From positions 5,151,001-5,215,000 of the forward strand of contig OX387204.1 of the NCBI GenBank assembly GCA_947561715.1: a DNA stretch of 64,000 nucleotides. The letters are read 5' to 3'. The position numbers and the translations under genes were made by a program. The notes beneath the pieces are model-generated. The model did no database searches. It was given only the letters and a program-made list of their open reading frames with translations, and was not told where the DNA came from. Below, piece after piece: positions 1-13,000 of the stretch (position 1 is the first letter of the stretch; every line of letters starts with the position of its first letter). Origin of the DNA: Ascidia mentula (taxonomy: Eukaryota; Chordata; Ascidiacea; Phlebobranchia; Ascidiidae).

Positions 1-16
1 ATAATCCTTTTTCTAG

Positions 17-3000
17 ATTCTGGTGGGGTGGTCAATGTTCACCTAACTAGTGGATTACCATTTTATACTGGAAGCTCTCAAAATGGAATCACCAGTAAAC
101 CATATGGAAGCTGATCAAGATCGTTTAATTTTATTGGTAACTGTAAGTGGATCAATAATATCTTAGAATATTGCATAGTTTTGTTGTGTTATAGTTCATG
201 TTCAGACAAAATTTATATTTTATTGACAGATGCTTGCATAAAACAAGCTAATCAGTTGGAGTTTCTTGGAGAAAACATTGCTTCACACTATTGTCCAGCT
301 GGTTGCGAACAAACATCCTCTCGCTTATGGGGAACAGAAGTTTATACAGATGATTCTTACGTCTGTGCAGCTGCAATTCATGATGGAAAAATTTCTGGTA
401 AAGTTTTCTTTTGTGATTTGTTTCACTTTATTTGCTACAATGGAATGCTGTGTGTGATTTCTGTACAAAGGCATTTTATTTTTCTGTCAATCAAAGACTT
501 GCAAATATTTAAAAAAGCATAATACTATTATCACTTTCAGACACTGGTGGATTGGTCACTGTATATCTAACTAGTGGATTAACATCTTATGCTGGAAGCA
601 CTCAAAATGGAATCACCAGTAAATCTTTTGGAAGTTGGTCACGATCATTTACATTTAGCAGTAAGTTGGTCAATGAAATCCCAATGTTTTCTTTGTTGGT
701 TTGTTATAGCCAACCTATTTGACAAAAAACTTACATTTCCATTTTCAGATCCTTGCATTAAACAAGCTAATCAGTTACTCTGCATCATACACTTGTCCAT
801 CTGGTTGTCAACAAACCTCATGACGTTTGTGGGGAACTGAAGTTTATACAGATGATTCTTACATCTGTGCAGCTGCAATTCATGATGGTGTAATTTCAGG
901 TTACTTATTTTTTCATGTGAATGTATTTAGGATTAGAAATATAACATAATGTTGAAACGTATCTTAGATTCCGGTGGAATAGTCACTGTGACTAAACTTG
1001 GAGGGATGACATCGTACAAAGGAAGTAAACAGAATGGAATTACCAGTAAATCTTATGCTGGAGTGGATCTTTTACTTTCAAAAGTATGATTTAACTTCTG
1101 AATTTTACATTTCATTGTCATCAGAAATTTTTTTTCTTTTTCTGAAAAGCTTCAAAAAAAATTTAGTGTACCAAAAATAAAACCTCTCTCAATTTATTAC
1201 CTGATTTCAGTGGTTTGTAGTGGTGCTGTAGTGATTGGAAATTAATATTATTTGTGCAGTTAAATCAATTTTTTACAAAAATTTAAAGCAAAACGGAACA
1301 GTCTGGCCAGAAACTATTAACAATTGTTTTACAGATCTATGCCTCAAACAACCCAACCAACTGGATTTTGGATATGGCGCGTTAGTGCAGTTCCCTTGCC
1401 CATTTGGTTGTCAACAAACCTCATCACGTTTGTGGGGAACTGAAGTTTATACAGATGATTCTTACATCTGTGCAGCTGCAATTCATGATGGTGTAATTTC
1501 AGGTTACTTGTTCTCCATGTGCAAAAATTTGTGCTGAGAACTACAAGAAAATTATTGGAAAAACATTTTCAGATTCTGGTGGAATGGTCAATGTGACCAA
1601 ACTTGGGGGACTATCATCATATACTGGAAGTGAACAGAATGGAATTACCAGTAAATCATATGGAAGCTGGAGTGGATCTTTTACTTTCAAAAGTATGATT
1701 TAACCAGAAACTTTTAGCCATTATTTTACAGATTTGTGCTTCAAACAACCCAACCAATTGGATATTTGAGATGACACATCAGTGCAGTTCCAATGCCCAA
1801 CTGGTTGCCGAAAAATATCAAATCGTTTATGGGGAACTGAAGTTTATACAGATGATTCTTACATCTGTGCAGCTGCAATTCATGATGGAAAAATTTCTGG
1901 TAAAGTTTTCTTTTGTGATTTGTTTCACTTAATTTGCTACAATGGAATGCTGTGTGTGATTTCTGTACAAAGACATTTTATTTTGCTGTTAATCAAAGAC
2001 AAGCAAATATTTAAAAAAAATCGTAATACTATTATCACTTTCAGACACTGGTGGATTGGTCACTGTATATCTAACTAGTGGATTAACATCTTATGCTGGA
2101 AGCACTCAAAATGGAATTACCAGTAAATCTTATGGAAGTTGGTCACGATCATTTACTTTTAGCAGTAAGTTGGTCAATCAAATTCCAATGTTTTCTTTTG
2201 TTGGTTTATTATAGCAGACCTATTTGACGAAAAACTTCCATTTCCATTTTCAGATCCTTGCACTAAACAAGCTAAACAGTCAGAATTTCATGGAGAAAAC
2301 TCTGCATCATACACTTGTCCATCTGGTTGTCAACAAACCTCATCACGTTTATGGGGAACTGAAGTTTATACAGATGATTCTTACATCTGTGCAGCTGCTA
2401 TTCATGATTGTGTAATTTCAGGTTACTTATTCTCCATGTGCAAAAATTTGTGCTGAGAACTACAAGACAATTATTGGCAAATATTTTCAGATTCCGGTGG
2501 AGTAGTCAATGTGACTAAACTTGTGGGTCTATCATCATATACTGGAAGTGAACAGAATGGAGTTACCAGTAAATCATATGGAAGCTGGAGTGGATCTTTT
2601 ACTTTCAAAAGTATGATGTAACTTCTAAATTTTGCATTTCATTGTCAGCAGAAAGATTTTTTTTTCAAAAAGCTCAAGAAAAAATACAATCTACTGAAAA
2701 TACAATCCCTCCCAATTTATCACCTGATTTCGGTGATATATAGTGGTGCTGTAGTGACTTGACATTAATATTAAGTGTGCAGTTAAATCAATTTCTCACA
2801 AAAATTTAATGCAAAAAAGAACAGTCTGGCCAGAAACTTTAGGCAATCATTATACAGATCTATGCATCAAACAACCCAACCAACTGGATTTTGGAAATGG
2901 CATGTTAATGCAGTTCCCTTGCCCACCTGGTTGTCAACAAACCTCATCACATTTGTGGGTAACTGAAGTTTATACAGATGATTCTTACATCTGTGCAGCT

Positions 3001-4053
3001 GCTATTCATGATGGTGTAATTTCAGGTTAGTTGTTCGCCATGTGTAAGACTTGTTGCTGAGAACTACAAGGATATTTTGGGAAAAATATTTTCAGATTCC
3101 GGTGGAATAGTGAATGTGAGTAAACTTGGGGGACTATCATCATATACTGGAAGTGAACAGAATGGAATTACCAGTAAATCATATGGAAGCTGGAGTGGAT
3201 CTTTTACTTTCAAAAGTATGATTTAACTTCTAAATCTACATTTTATTGTCATCAGAAAGAATTTTTTTTTCCAAATAGCTTTAAAAAATACTTTCTTCTA
3301 CTGAAAATAAAATCCCACTCAATTTAACACTTGATTTCATTTATATATGGTGGTGCTGTAGTGACTTGACATTAATATTTAGTGTGCAGTAAAATCAATT
3401 TTCTATAAAACTTCAAAGCAAAAAGAACAGTGTGGCCAGAAACTTTTAGCAATTATTTTACAGATTTGTGCTTGAAACAACCCAACCAACTGGATTTTGG
3501 TGATGACACATCAGTACAGTTCCAATGCCCATCTGGTTGCCAACAAATATCAAATAGTTTATGGGGTACTGAAGTTTATACAGATGATTCTTACATCTGT
3601 GCAGCTGCAATTCATGATGGAAAAATTTCTGGTAAATTTTTTTTTGTGATTTGTTTCACTTAATTTGCTGCAATGGAAAGCTGTGTGTGATTTCTGTACA
3701 AAGGCATTTTGTGTTGCTGTCGATCAAAGACAAGCAAATATTAAAAAAAATCATAATACTATTATCACTTTCAGACACTGGTGGATTGGTCACTGTATAT
3801 CTAACTGGTAGATTATCATTTTATGCTGGTAGCACTCAAAATGGAATCACCAGTAAATCTTATGGAAGTTGGTTATGATCATTTAGTTTTAGCAGTAAGT
3901 TGGTCAATGAAATCCCCAAGTTTTCTTTGTTGGTTTATTATAGCCAACGTATTTGTCAAAAAACTTCCATTTCCATTTTCAGATCCTTGCACTAAACAAG
4001 CTAAACAGTTGGAATTCGATGGAGAAAGCTTTGCACCATACACTTGTCCATCT
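17..4053 (+). repeat. Proximal part of LCCL exon array, partly decayed
   Basis: Eight A and eight B exons in less regular order than downstream. Several could not be used as they stand: exon B 17-136 has TGA (112-114) where its paralogue at 29702 has Trp; exon A from 749 lacks 17 nt and also has a TGA; exon B from 968 lacks 4 nt; exon A from 1732 has TGA at 1767-1769; exon B at 3774 has TGA at 3876-3878 (CGA to TGA); exon A from 3983 is cut short at 4052. The other A exons (230, 1335, 2254, 2858, 3464) and B exons (541, 1571, 2045, 2492, 3097) are open. Because every exon is phase 1-1, broken exons could be skipped without changing frame; alternatively this end of the gene is degenerating. 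Confidence 0.75.
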
Positions 4054-7000
4054 AACACTAACCCTCACACTAACCCTAACACTAACACTAACCCTAACCC
4101 TAACCCTAATATCAGTAACATAGTGGTGCTGTAGTGACTTGACATTAATATTATTTGTTATAGCCGACCTATTTGACATAAAACTTACATTTCCATTTTC
4201 AGATCCTTGCACTAAACAAGCTAATCAGTTGGAATTTAATGGAGAAAGCTCTGCATCATACACTTGTCCATCTGGTTGTCAACAAACCTCATCTCGTTTA
4301 TGGGGAACTGAAGTTTATACAGATGATTCTTACATCTGTGCAGCTGCAATTCATGATGGTGTAATTTCAGGTTACTTGTTCTCCATGTACAAAAATATGT
4401 GGTGAGAACTACAAGACAATTATTGGAAAAATATTTTCAGATTCCGGTGGAATAGTCAATGTGACCAAACTTGGGGGACTACCATCGTATACTGGAAGTG
4501 AACAGAATGGAATTACCAGTAAATCATATGGAAGCTGGAGTGGATCTTTTTCTTTCAAGAGTATGATTTAACTTCTAAATTTTGCATTTCATTGTCATCA
4601 GAAAGAATTTTTCTTTCCAAATAGCTCTAAAACAAATTATTCTTCTAAAAATAAAATCCCTCTTAATTTATCACCTGATTTCAGTGGTTTATAGTGGTGC
4701 TGTAGTGACTTGACATTAATATTAAGTGTGCAGTTAAATAAATTTCTTACAAAAATTCAAGCAAAAAAGGACAGTGTGGCCAGCAACTTTTAGCAATTAT
4801 TTTACAGATTTGTGCTTCAAACAACCCAACCAATTGGATTTTCGTGATGACGCATCAGTGCAGTTCCAATGCCCAACTGGTTGTCAACAAATATCAAATC
4901 GTTTATGGGGAACTAAAGTTTATACAGATGATTCTTACATCTGTGCAGCTGCAATTCATGATGGAAAAATTTCTGGTAAAGTTTTCTTTTGTGATTTGTT
5001 TCACTTAATTTGCTACAATGGAATGCTGTGTGTGATTTCTGTACAAAGGCATTTTATTTTTCTGTCAATCAAAGACTTGCAAATATTCAAAAAAACATAA
5101 TACTATTATCACTTTCAGACACTGGTGGATTGGTCACTGTATATCTAACTAGTGGATTAACATCTTATGCTGGAAGCACTCAAAATGGAATCACCAGTAA
5201 ATCTTATGGAAGTTGGTCACGATCATTTACTTTCAGCAGTAAGTTGGTCAATGAAATCCCAAAGTTTTCTTTGTTGGTTTGTTATAGCCAACCTATTTGA
5301 CAAAAAACTTACATTTCCATTTTCAGATCCTTGCACTAAACAAGCTAATCAGTTGGAATTTAATGGAGAAAGCTCTGCATCATACACTTGTCCATCTGGT
5401 TGTCAACAAACCTCATCACGTTTATGGGGAACTGAAGTTTATACAGATGATTCTTACATCTGTGCAGCTGCAATTCATGATGGTGTAATTTCAGGTTACT
5501 TGTTCTCCATGTACAAAAATATGTGGTGAGAACTACAAGAAAATTATTGGAAAAATATTTTCAGATTCCGGTGGAATAGTCAATGTGACCAAACTTGGGG
5601 GACAACCATCATATATTGGAAGTGAACAGAATGGAATTACCAGTAAATCATATGGAAGCTGGAGTGGATCTTTTACTTTCAAAAGTATGATGTAACTTCT
5701 GAATTTTACATTTCATTGTCATTAGAAACAATTGTTCTTTTTCTAAAAAAGCTTAAAAAAAATATTCTACTGAAAATAAAATCTCTCTTAATTTATCACC
5801 TGATTTCAGTGGTTTATAGTGGTGCTGTAGTGACTTGACATTAATATTAAGTGTGCAGTTAAATGAATTTCTTAAAAAAATTCAATCAAAAAAGGACAGT
5901 GTGGCCAGAAACTTTTACCAATTATTTTACAGATTTATGCTTCAAACAACCCAACCAATTGGATTTTGGTGATGACATATCAGTACAGTTTCAATGCCCA
6001 ACCGGTTGCCAACAAATATCAAATCGTTTATGGGGAACAGAAGTTTATACAGATGATTCTTACATCTGTGCAGCTGCAATTCATGATGGAAAAATTTCTG
6101 GTAAAGTTTTCTTTTGTGATTTGTTTCACTTAATTTGCTACAATGGAATGCTGTGTCTGATTTCTGTACAAAGGCATTTTATTTTCTGTCAATCAAAGAC
6201 TTGCAAATATTTAAAAAAGCATAATACTATTATCACTTTCAGACACTGGTGGATTGGTCACTGTATATTTAACTAGTGGATTAACATCTTATGCTGGAAG
6301 CACTCAAAATGGAATCACCAGTAAATCTTTTGGAAGTTGGTCACGATCATTTACTTTTAGCAGTAAGTTGGTCAATGAAATCCCAATGTTTTCTTTGTTG
6401 GTTTGTTATAGCCAACCTATTTGACAAAAAACTTACATTTCCATTTTCAGATCCTTGCACTAAACAAGCTAAACAGTTGGAATTTGATGGAGAAAGCTCT
6501 GCATCATACACTTGTCCATCTGGTTGTCAACAAACCTCATCACGTTTATGGGGAACAGAAGTTTATACAGATGATTCTTACATCTGTGCAGCTGCTATTC
6601 ATGATGGTGTAATTTCAGGTTACTTATTTTTTCATGTGAGTGTATTTAGGATTAGAAATATAACATGATGTTGAAACATATCTTAGATTCCGGTGGAATA
6701 GTCACTGTGACTAAACTTGGAGGGATGACATCATACAAAGGAAGTAAACAGAATGGAATTACCAGTAAATCATATGGAAGCTGGAGTGGCTCTTTTACTT
6801 TCAAAAGTATGATGTAACTTCCTAATTTTACATTTCATTGTCATCAGAAAGAATTTTTCTTTTTCTGAAAAGCTTCAAAAAAAAAATTAATGTACCAAAA
6901 ACAAAATCCCTCTCAATTTATTATCTGATTTCAGTGGTTTATAGTGGTGCTGTAGTGACTTGAGATTAATATTATCTGTGCAGTTAAATCAATTTCTTAC

Positions 7001-10000
7001 AAAAATTCAAAGCAAAACAGAAGAGTCTGGCCAGAAACTATTAACAATTATTTTACAGATCTATGCCTCAAACAACCCAACCAACTGGATTTTGGAGATG
7101 GCATTTTAGTGCAGTTTCTTTGCCCAGCTGGTTGTCAACAAACCTCATCACGTTTATGGGGAACAGAAGTTTATACAGATGATTCTTACATCTGTGCAGC
7201 TGCAATTCATGATGGAAAAATTTCTGGTAAAGTTTTCTTTTGTGATTTGTTTCACTTAATTTGCTACAATGGAATGCTGTGTCTGATTTCTGTACAAAGG
7301 CATTTTATTTTTCTGTCAATCAAAGACTTGCAAATATTTAAAAAATGCATAATACTATTATCACTTTCAGACACTGGTGGATTGGTCACTGTATATCTAA
7401 CTAGTGGATTAACATCTTATGCTGGAAGCACTCAAAATGGAATCACCAGTAAATCTTTTGGAAGTTGGTCACGATCATTTACTTTTAGCAGTAAGTTGCT
7501 CAATGAAATCCCAATGTTTTCTTTGTTGGTTTATTATAGCCAACCTATTTGACAAAAAACTTACATTTCCATTTTCAGATCCTTGCACTAAACAAGCTAA
7601 TCAGTTGGAATTTGATGGAGAAAGCTCTGCATCATACTCTTGTCCAGCTGGTTGTCAACAAACCTCATCACGTTTATGGGGAACAGAAGTTTATACAGAT
7701 GATTCTTACATCTGTGCAGCTGCTATTCATGATGGTGTAATTTCAGGTTACTTATTTTTTCATGTGAGTGTATTTAGGATTAGAAATATAACATGATGTT
7801 GAAACATATCTTAGATTCCGGTGGAATAGTCACTGTGACTAAACTTGGAGGGATGACATCATACAAAGGAAGTAAACAGAATGGAATTACCAGTAAATCT
7901 TATGGAAGCTGGAGTGGATCTTTTACTTTCAAAAGTATGATGTAACTTCCTAATTTTAAATTTCATTGTCATCAGAAAGAATTTTTCTTTTTCTGAAAAG
8001 CTTCAAAAAAAAATTAATGTACCAAAAATAAAATCCCTCTCAATTTATTATCTGATTTCATTGGTTTATAGTGGTGCTGTAGTGACTTGACATTAATATT
8101 ATCTGTGCAGTTAAATCAATTTCTTACAAAAATTCAAAGCAAAACAGACGAGTCTGGCCAAAAACTATTAACAATTATTTTACAGATCTATGCCTCAAAC
8201 AACCCAACCAACTGGATTTTGGAGATGGCATTTTAGTGCAGTTTCTTTGCCCAGCTGGTTGTCAACAAACCTCATCACGTTTATGGGGAACAGAAGTTTA
8301 TACAGATGATTCTTACATCTGTGCAGCTGCAATTCATGATGGAAAAATTTATGGTAAAGTTTTCTTATGTGATTTGTTTTACTTAATTTGCTACAATGGA
8401 ATGCTGTGTGTGATTTCTGTACAAAGGCATTTTATTTTTCTGTCAATTAAAAACTTGCAAATATATAAAAAAGCATAATACTATTACCACTTTCAGACAC
8501 TGGTGGATTGGTCACTGTATATCTAACTAGTGGATTAACATCTTATGCTGGAAGCACTCAAAATGGAATCACCAGTAAATCTTTTGGAAGTTGGTCACGA
8601 TCATTTACTATTAGCAGTAAGTTGGTCAATGAAATCCCAATGTTTTCTTTGTTGGTTTGTTATAGCCAACCTATTTGACAAAAAACTTACATTTCCATTT
8701 TCAGATCCTTGCACTAAACAAGCTAATCAGTTGGAATTTGATGGAGAAAACTCTGCATCATACACTTGTCCATCTGGTTGTCAACAAACCTCATCACGTT
8801 TATGGGGAACAGAAGTTTATACAGATGATTCTTACATCTGTGCAGCTGCAATTCATGATGGAAAAATTTCGGGTAAAGTTTTCTTATGTGATTTGTTTCA
8901 CTTAATTTGCTACAATGGAATGCTGTGTCTGATTTCTGCACAAAGGCATTTTATTTTTCTGTCAATCAAAGACTTGCAAATATTCAAAAAAGCATAATAC
9001 TATTATCACTTTCAGACACTGGTGGATTAGTCACTGTATATCTAACTAGTGGATTAACATCTTATGCTGGAAGCACTCAAAATGGAATCACCAGTAAATC
9101 TTTTGGAAGTTGGTCACGATCATTTACTTTTCGCAGTAAGTTGGTCAATGAAATCCCAATGTTTTCTTTGTTGGTTTGTTATAGCCAACCTATTTGACAA
9201 AAAACTTACATTTCCATTTTCAGATCCTTGCACTAAACAAGCTAAACGGTTGGAATTTGATGGAGAAAGCTCTGCATCATACACTTGTCCATCTGGTTGT
9301 CAACAAACCTCATCACGTTTATGGGGAACAGAAGTTTATACAGATGATTCTTACATCTGTGCAGCTGCTATTCATGATGGTGTAATTTCAGGTTACTTAT
9401 TTTTTCATGTGAATGTATTTAGGATTAGAAATATAACATGATGCTGAAACATATCTTAGATTCCGGTGGAATAGTCACTGTGACTAAACTTGGAGGGATG
9501 ACATCGTACAAAGGAAGTAAACAGAATGGAATTACCAGTAAATCTTATGGAAGCTGGAGTGGATCTTTTACTTCCAAAAGTATGATGTAACTTCCTAATT
9601 TTACATTTCATTGTGATCAGAATGAATTTTTCTTTTTCTGAAAAGCTTCAAAAAAAAATTTATGTACCAAAAATAAAATCCCTTTCAATTTATCATCTGA
9701 TTTCAGTGGTTTATAGTGGTGCTGTAGTGACTTGACATTAATATTATCTGTGCAGTTAAATCAATTTCTTACAAAAATTCAAAGCAAAACAGAAGAGTCT
9801 GGCCAGATACTATTAACAATTATTTTACAGATCTATGCCACAAACAACCCAACCAACTGGATTTTGGAGATGGCATGTTAGTGCAGTTTCTTTGCCCAGC
9901 TGGTTGTCAACAAACCTCATCACGTTTATGGGGAACTGAAGTTTATACAGATGATTCGTACATCTGTGCAGCTGCAATTCATGATGGAATAATTTCTGGT

Positions 10001-13000
10001 AAAGTTTTCTTTTGTGATTTGTTTCACTTAATTTGCTACAATGGAATGCTGTGTCTGATTTCTGTACAAAGGCATTTTATTTTTCTGTCAATCAAAGACT
10101 TGCAAATATTTAAAAAAGCATAATACTATTATCACTTTCAGACACTGGTGGATTGGTCACTGTATATCTAACTAGTGGATTAACATCTTATGCTGGAAGC
10201 ACTCAAAATGGAATCACCAGTAAATCTTTTGGAAGTTGGTCACGATCATTTACTTTTAGCAGTAAGTTGGTCAATGAAATCCCAATGTTTTCTTTGTTGG
10301 TTTGTTATAGCCAACCTATTTGACAAAAAACTTACATTTCCATTTTCAGATCCTTGCACTAAACAAGCTAATCAGTTGGAATTTGATGGAGAAAACTCTG
10401 CATCATACACTTGTCCATCTGGTTGTCAACAAACCTCATCACGTTTATGGGGAACTGAAGTTTATACAGATGATTCTTACATCTGTGCAGCTGCTATTCA
10501 TGATGGTGTAATTTCAGGTTACTTATTTTTTCATGTGAATGTATTTAGGATTAGAAATATAACATGATGTTGAAACATATCTTAGATTCCGGTGGAATAG
10601 TCACTGTGACTAAACTTGGAGGAATGACATCGTACAAAGGAAGTAAACAGAATGGAATTACCAGTAAATCTTATGGAAGCTGGAGTGGATCTTTTACTTT
10701 CAAAAGTATGATGTAACTTCCTAATTTTACATTTCATTGTCATCAGAAAGAATTTTTCTTTTTCTGAAAAGCTTCAAAAAAAAATTAATGTACCAAAAAT
10801 AAAATCCCTCTCAATTTATTATCTGATTTCAGTGGTTTATAGTGGTGCTGTAGTGACTTGAAATTAATATTATCTGTGCAGTTAAATCAATTTCTTACAA
10901 AAATTCAAAGCAAAATAGAAGAGTCTGGCCAGAAACTATTAACAATTATTTTACAGATCTATGCCTCAAACAACCCAACCAACTGGATTTTGGAGATGGC
11001 ATGTTAGTGCAGTTTCTTTGCCCAGCTGGTTGTCAACAAACCTCATCACGTTTATGGGGAACAGAAGTTTATACAGATGATTCTTACATCTGTGCAGCTG
11101 CAATTCATGATGGAATAATTTCTGGTAAAGTTTTCTTTTGTGATTTGTTTCACTTAATTTGCTACAATGGAATGCTGTGTCTGATTTCTGTACAAAAGCA
11201 TTTTATTTTTCTGTCAATCAAAGACTTGCAAATATTTGAAAAAGCATAATACTATTATCACTTTCAGACACTGGTGGATTGGTCACTGTATATCTAACTA
11301 GTGGATTAACATCTTATGCTGGAAGCACTCAAAATGGAATCAACAGTAAATCTTTTGGAAGTTGGTCACGATCATTTACTTTTAGCAGTAAGTTGGTCAA
11401 TGAAATCCCAATGTTTTCTTTGTTGGTTTGTTATGGCCAACCTATTTGACAAAAAACTTACATTTCCATTTTCAGATCCTTGCACTAAACAAGCTAATCA
11501 GTTGGAATTTGATGGAGAAAACTCTGCATCATACACTTGTCCATCTGGTTGTCAACAAACCTCATCACGTTTATGGGGAACAGAAGTTTATACAGATGAT
11601 TCTTACATCTGTGCAGCTGCTATTCATGATGGTGTAATTTCAGGTTACTTATTTTTTCATGTGAATGTATTTAGGATTAGAAATATAACATGATGCTGAA
11701 ACATATCTTAGATTCCGGTGGAATAGTCACTGTGACTAAACTTGGAGGGATGACATCGTACAAAGGAAGTAAACAGAATGGAATTACCAGTAAATCTTAT
11801 GGAAGCTGGAGTGGATCTTTTACTTTCAAAAGTATGATGTAACTTCCTAATTTTACATTTCATTGTCATCAGAAAGAATTTTTCTTTTTCTGAAAAGCTT
11901 CAAAAAAAATTAATGTACCAAAAATAAAATCCCTCTCAATTTATTATCTGATTTCAGTGGTTTATAGTGGTGCTGTAGTAACTTGACATTAATATTATCT
12001 GTGCAGTTAAATCAATTTCTTATAAAAATTCAAAGCAAAACAGAAGAGTCTGGCCAGAATCTATTAACAATTATTTTACAGATCTATGCCTCAAACAACC
12101 CAACCAACTGGATTTTGGAGATGGCATTTTAGTGCAGTTTCTTTGCCCAGCTGGTTGTCAACAAACCTCATCACGTTTATGGGGAACAGAAGTTTATACA
12201 GATGATTCTTACATCTGTGCAGCTGCAATTCATGATGGAACAATTTCTGGTAAAGTTTTCTTTTGTGATTTGTTTCACTTAATTTGCTACAATGTAATGC
12301 TGTGTCTGATTTCTGTACAAAGGCATTTTATTTTTCTGTCAATCAAAGACTTGCAAATATTCAAAAAAGCATAATACTAGTATCACTTTCAGACACTGGT
12401 GGATTGGTCACTGTATATCTAACTAGTGGATTAACATCTTATGCTGGAAGCACTCAAAATGGAATCACCAGTAAATCTTTTGGAAGTTGGTCACGATCAT
12501 TTACTTTTAGCAGTAAGTTGGTCAATGAAATCCCAATGTTTTCTTTGTTGGTTTGTTATAGCCAACCTATTTGACAAAAAACTTACATTTCCATTTTCAG
12601 ATCCTTGCACTAAACAAGCTAATCAGTTGGAATTTGATGGAGAAAACTCTGCATCATACACTTGTCCATCTGGTTGTCAACAAACCTCATCACGTTTATG
12701 GGGAACAGAAGTTTATACAGATGATTCTTACATCTGTGCAGCTGCTATTCATGATGGTGTAATTTCAGGTTACTTATTTTTTCATGTGAATGTATTTAGG
12801 ATTAGAAATATACCATGATGTTGAAACATATCTTAGATTCCGGTGGAATAGTCACTGTGACTAAACTTGGAGGGATGACATCGTACAAAGGAAGTAAACA
12901 GAATGGAATTACCAGTAAATCTTATGGAAGCTGGAGTGGATCTTTTACTTTCAAAAGTATGATGTAACCTCCTAATTTTACATTTCATTGTCATCAGAAA

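Noticed and set aside
4052-4110. True chromosome end
   Set aside because: The hexamers are few and degenerate and sit between two parts of the same gene array, so they are interstitial.
6291-6668. Recurrent 125-codon open frames across the array (for example 6291, 7419, 10190, 11316)
   Set aside because: They start in a B1 exon in another frame, cross an intron and run into exon A2. They repeat only because the DNA repeats, and they ignore the clean splice sites.
8723-8941. Minus-strand 72-codon open frame over an LCCL exon (also at 15998)
   Set aside because: Antisense shadow of exon A with no family similarity; present only where the extra 519-bp domain is duplicated.
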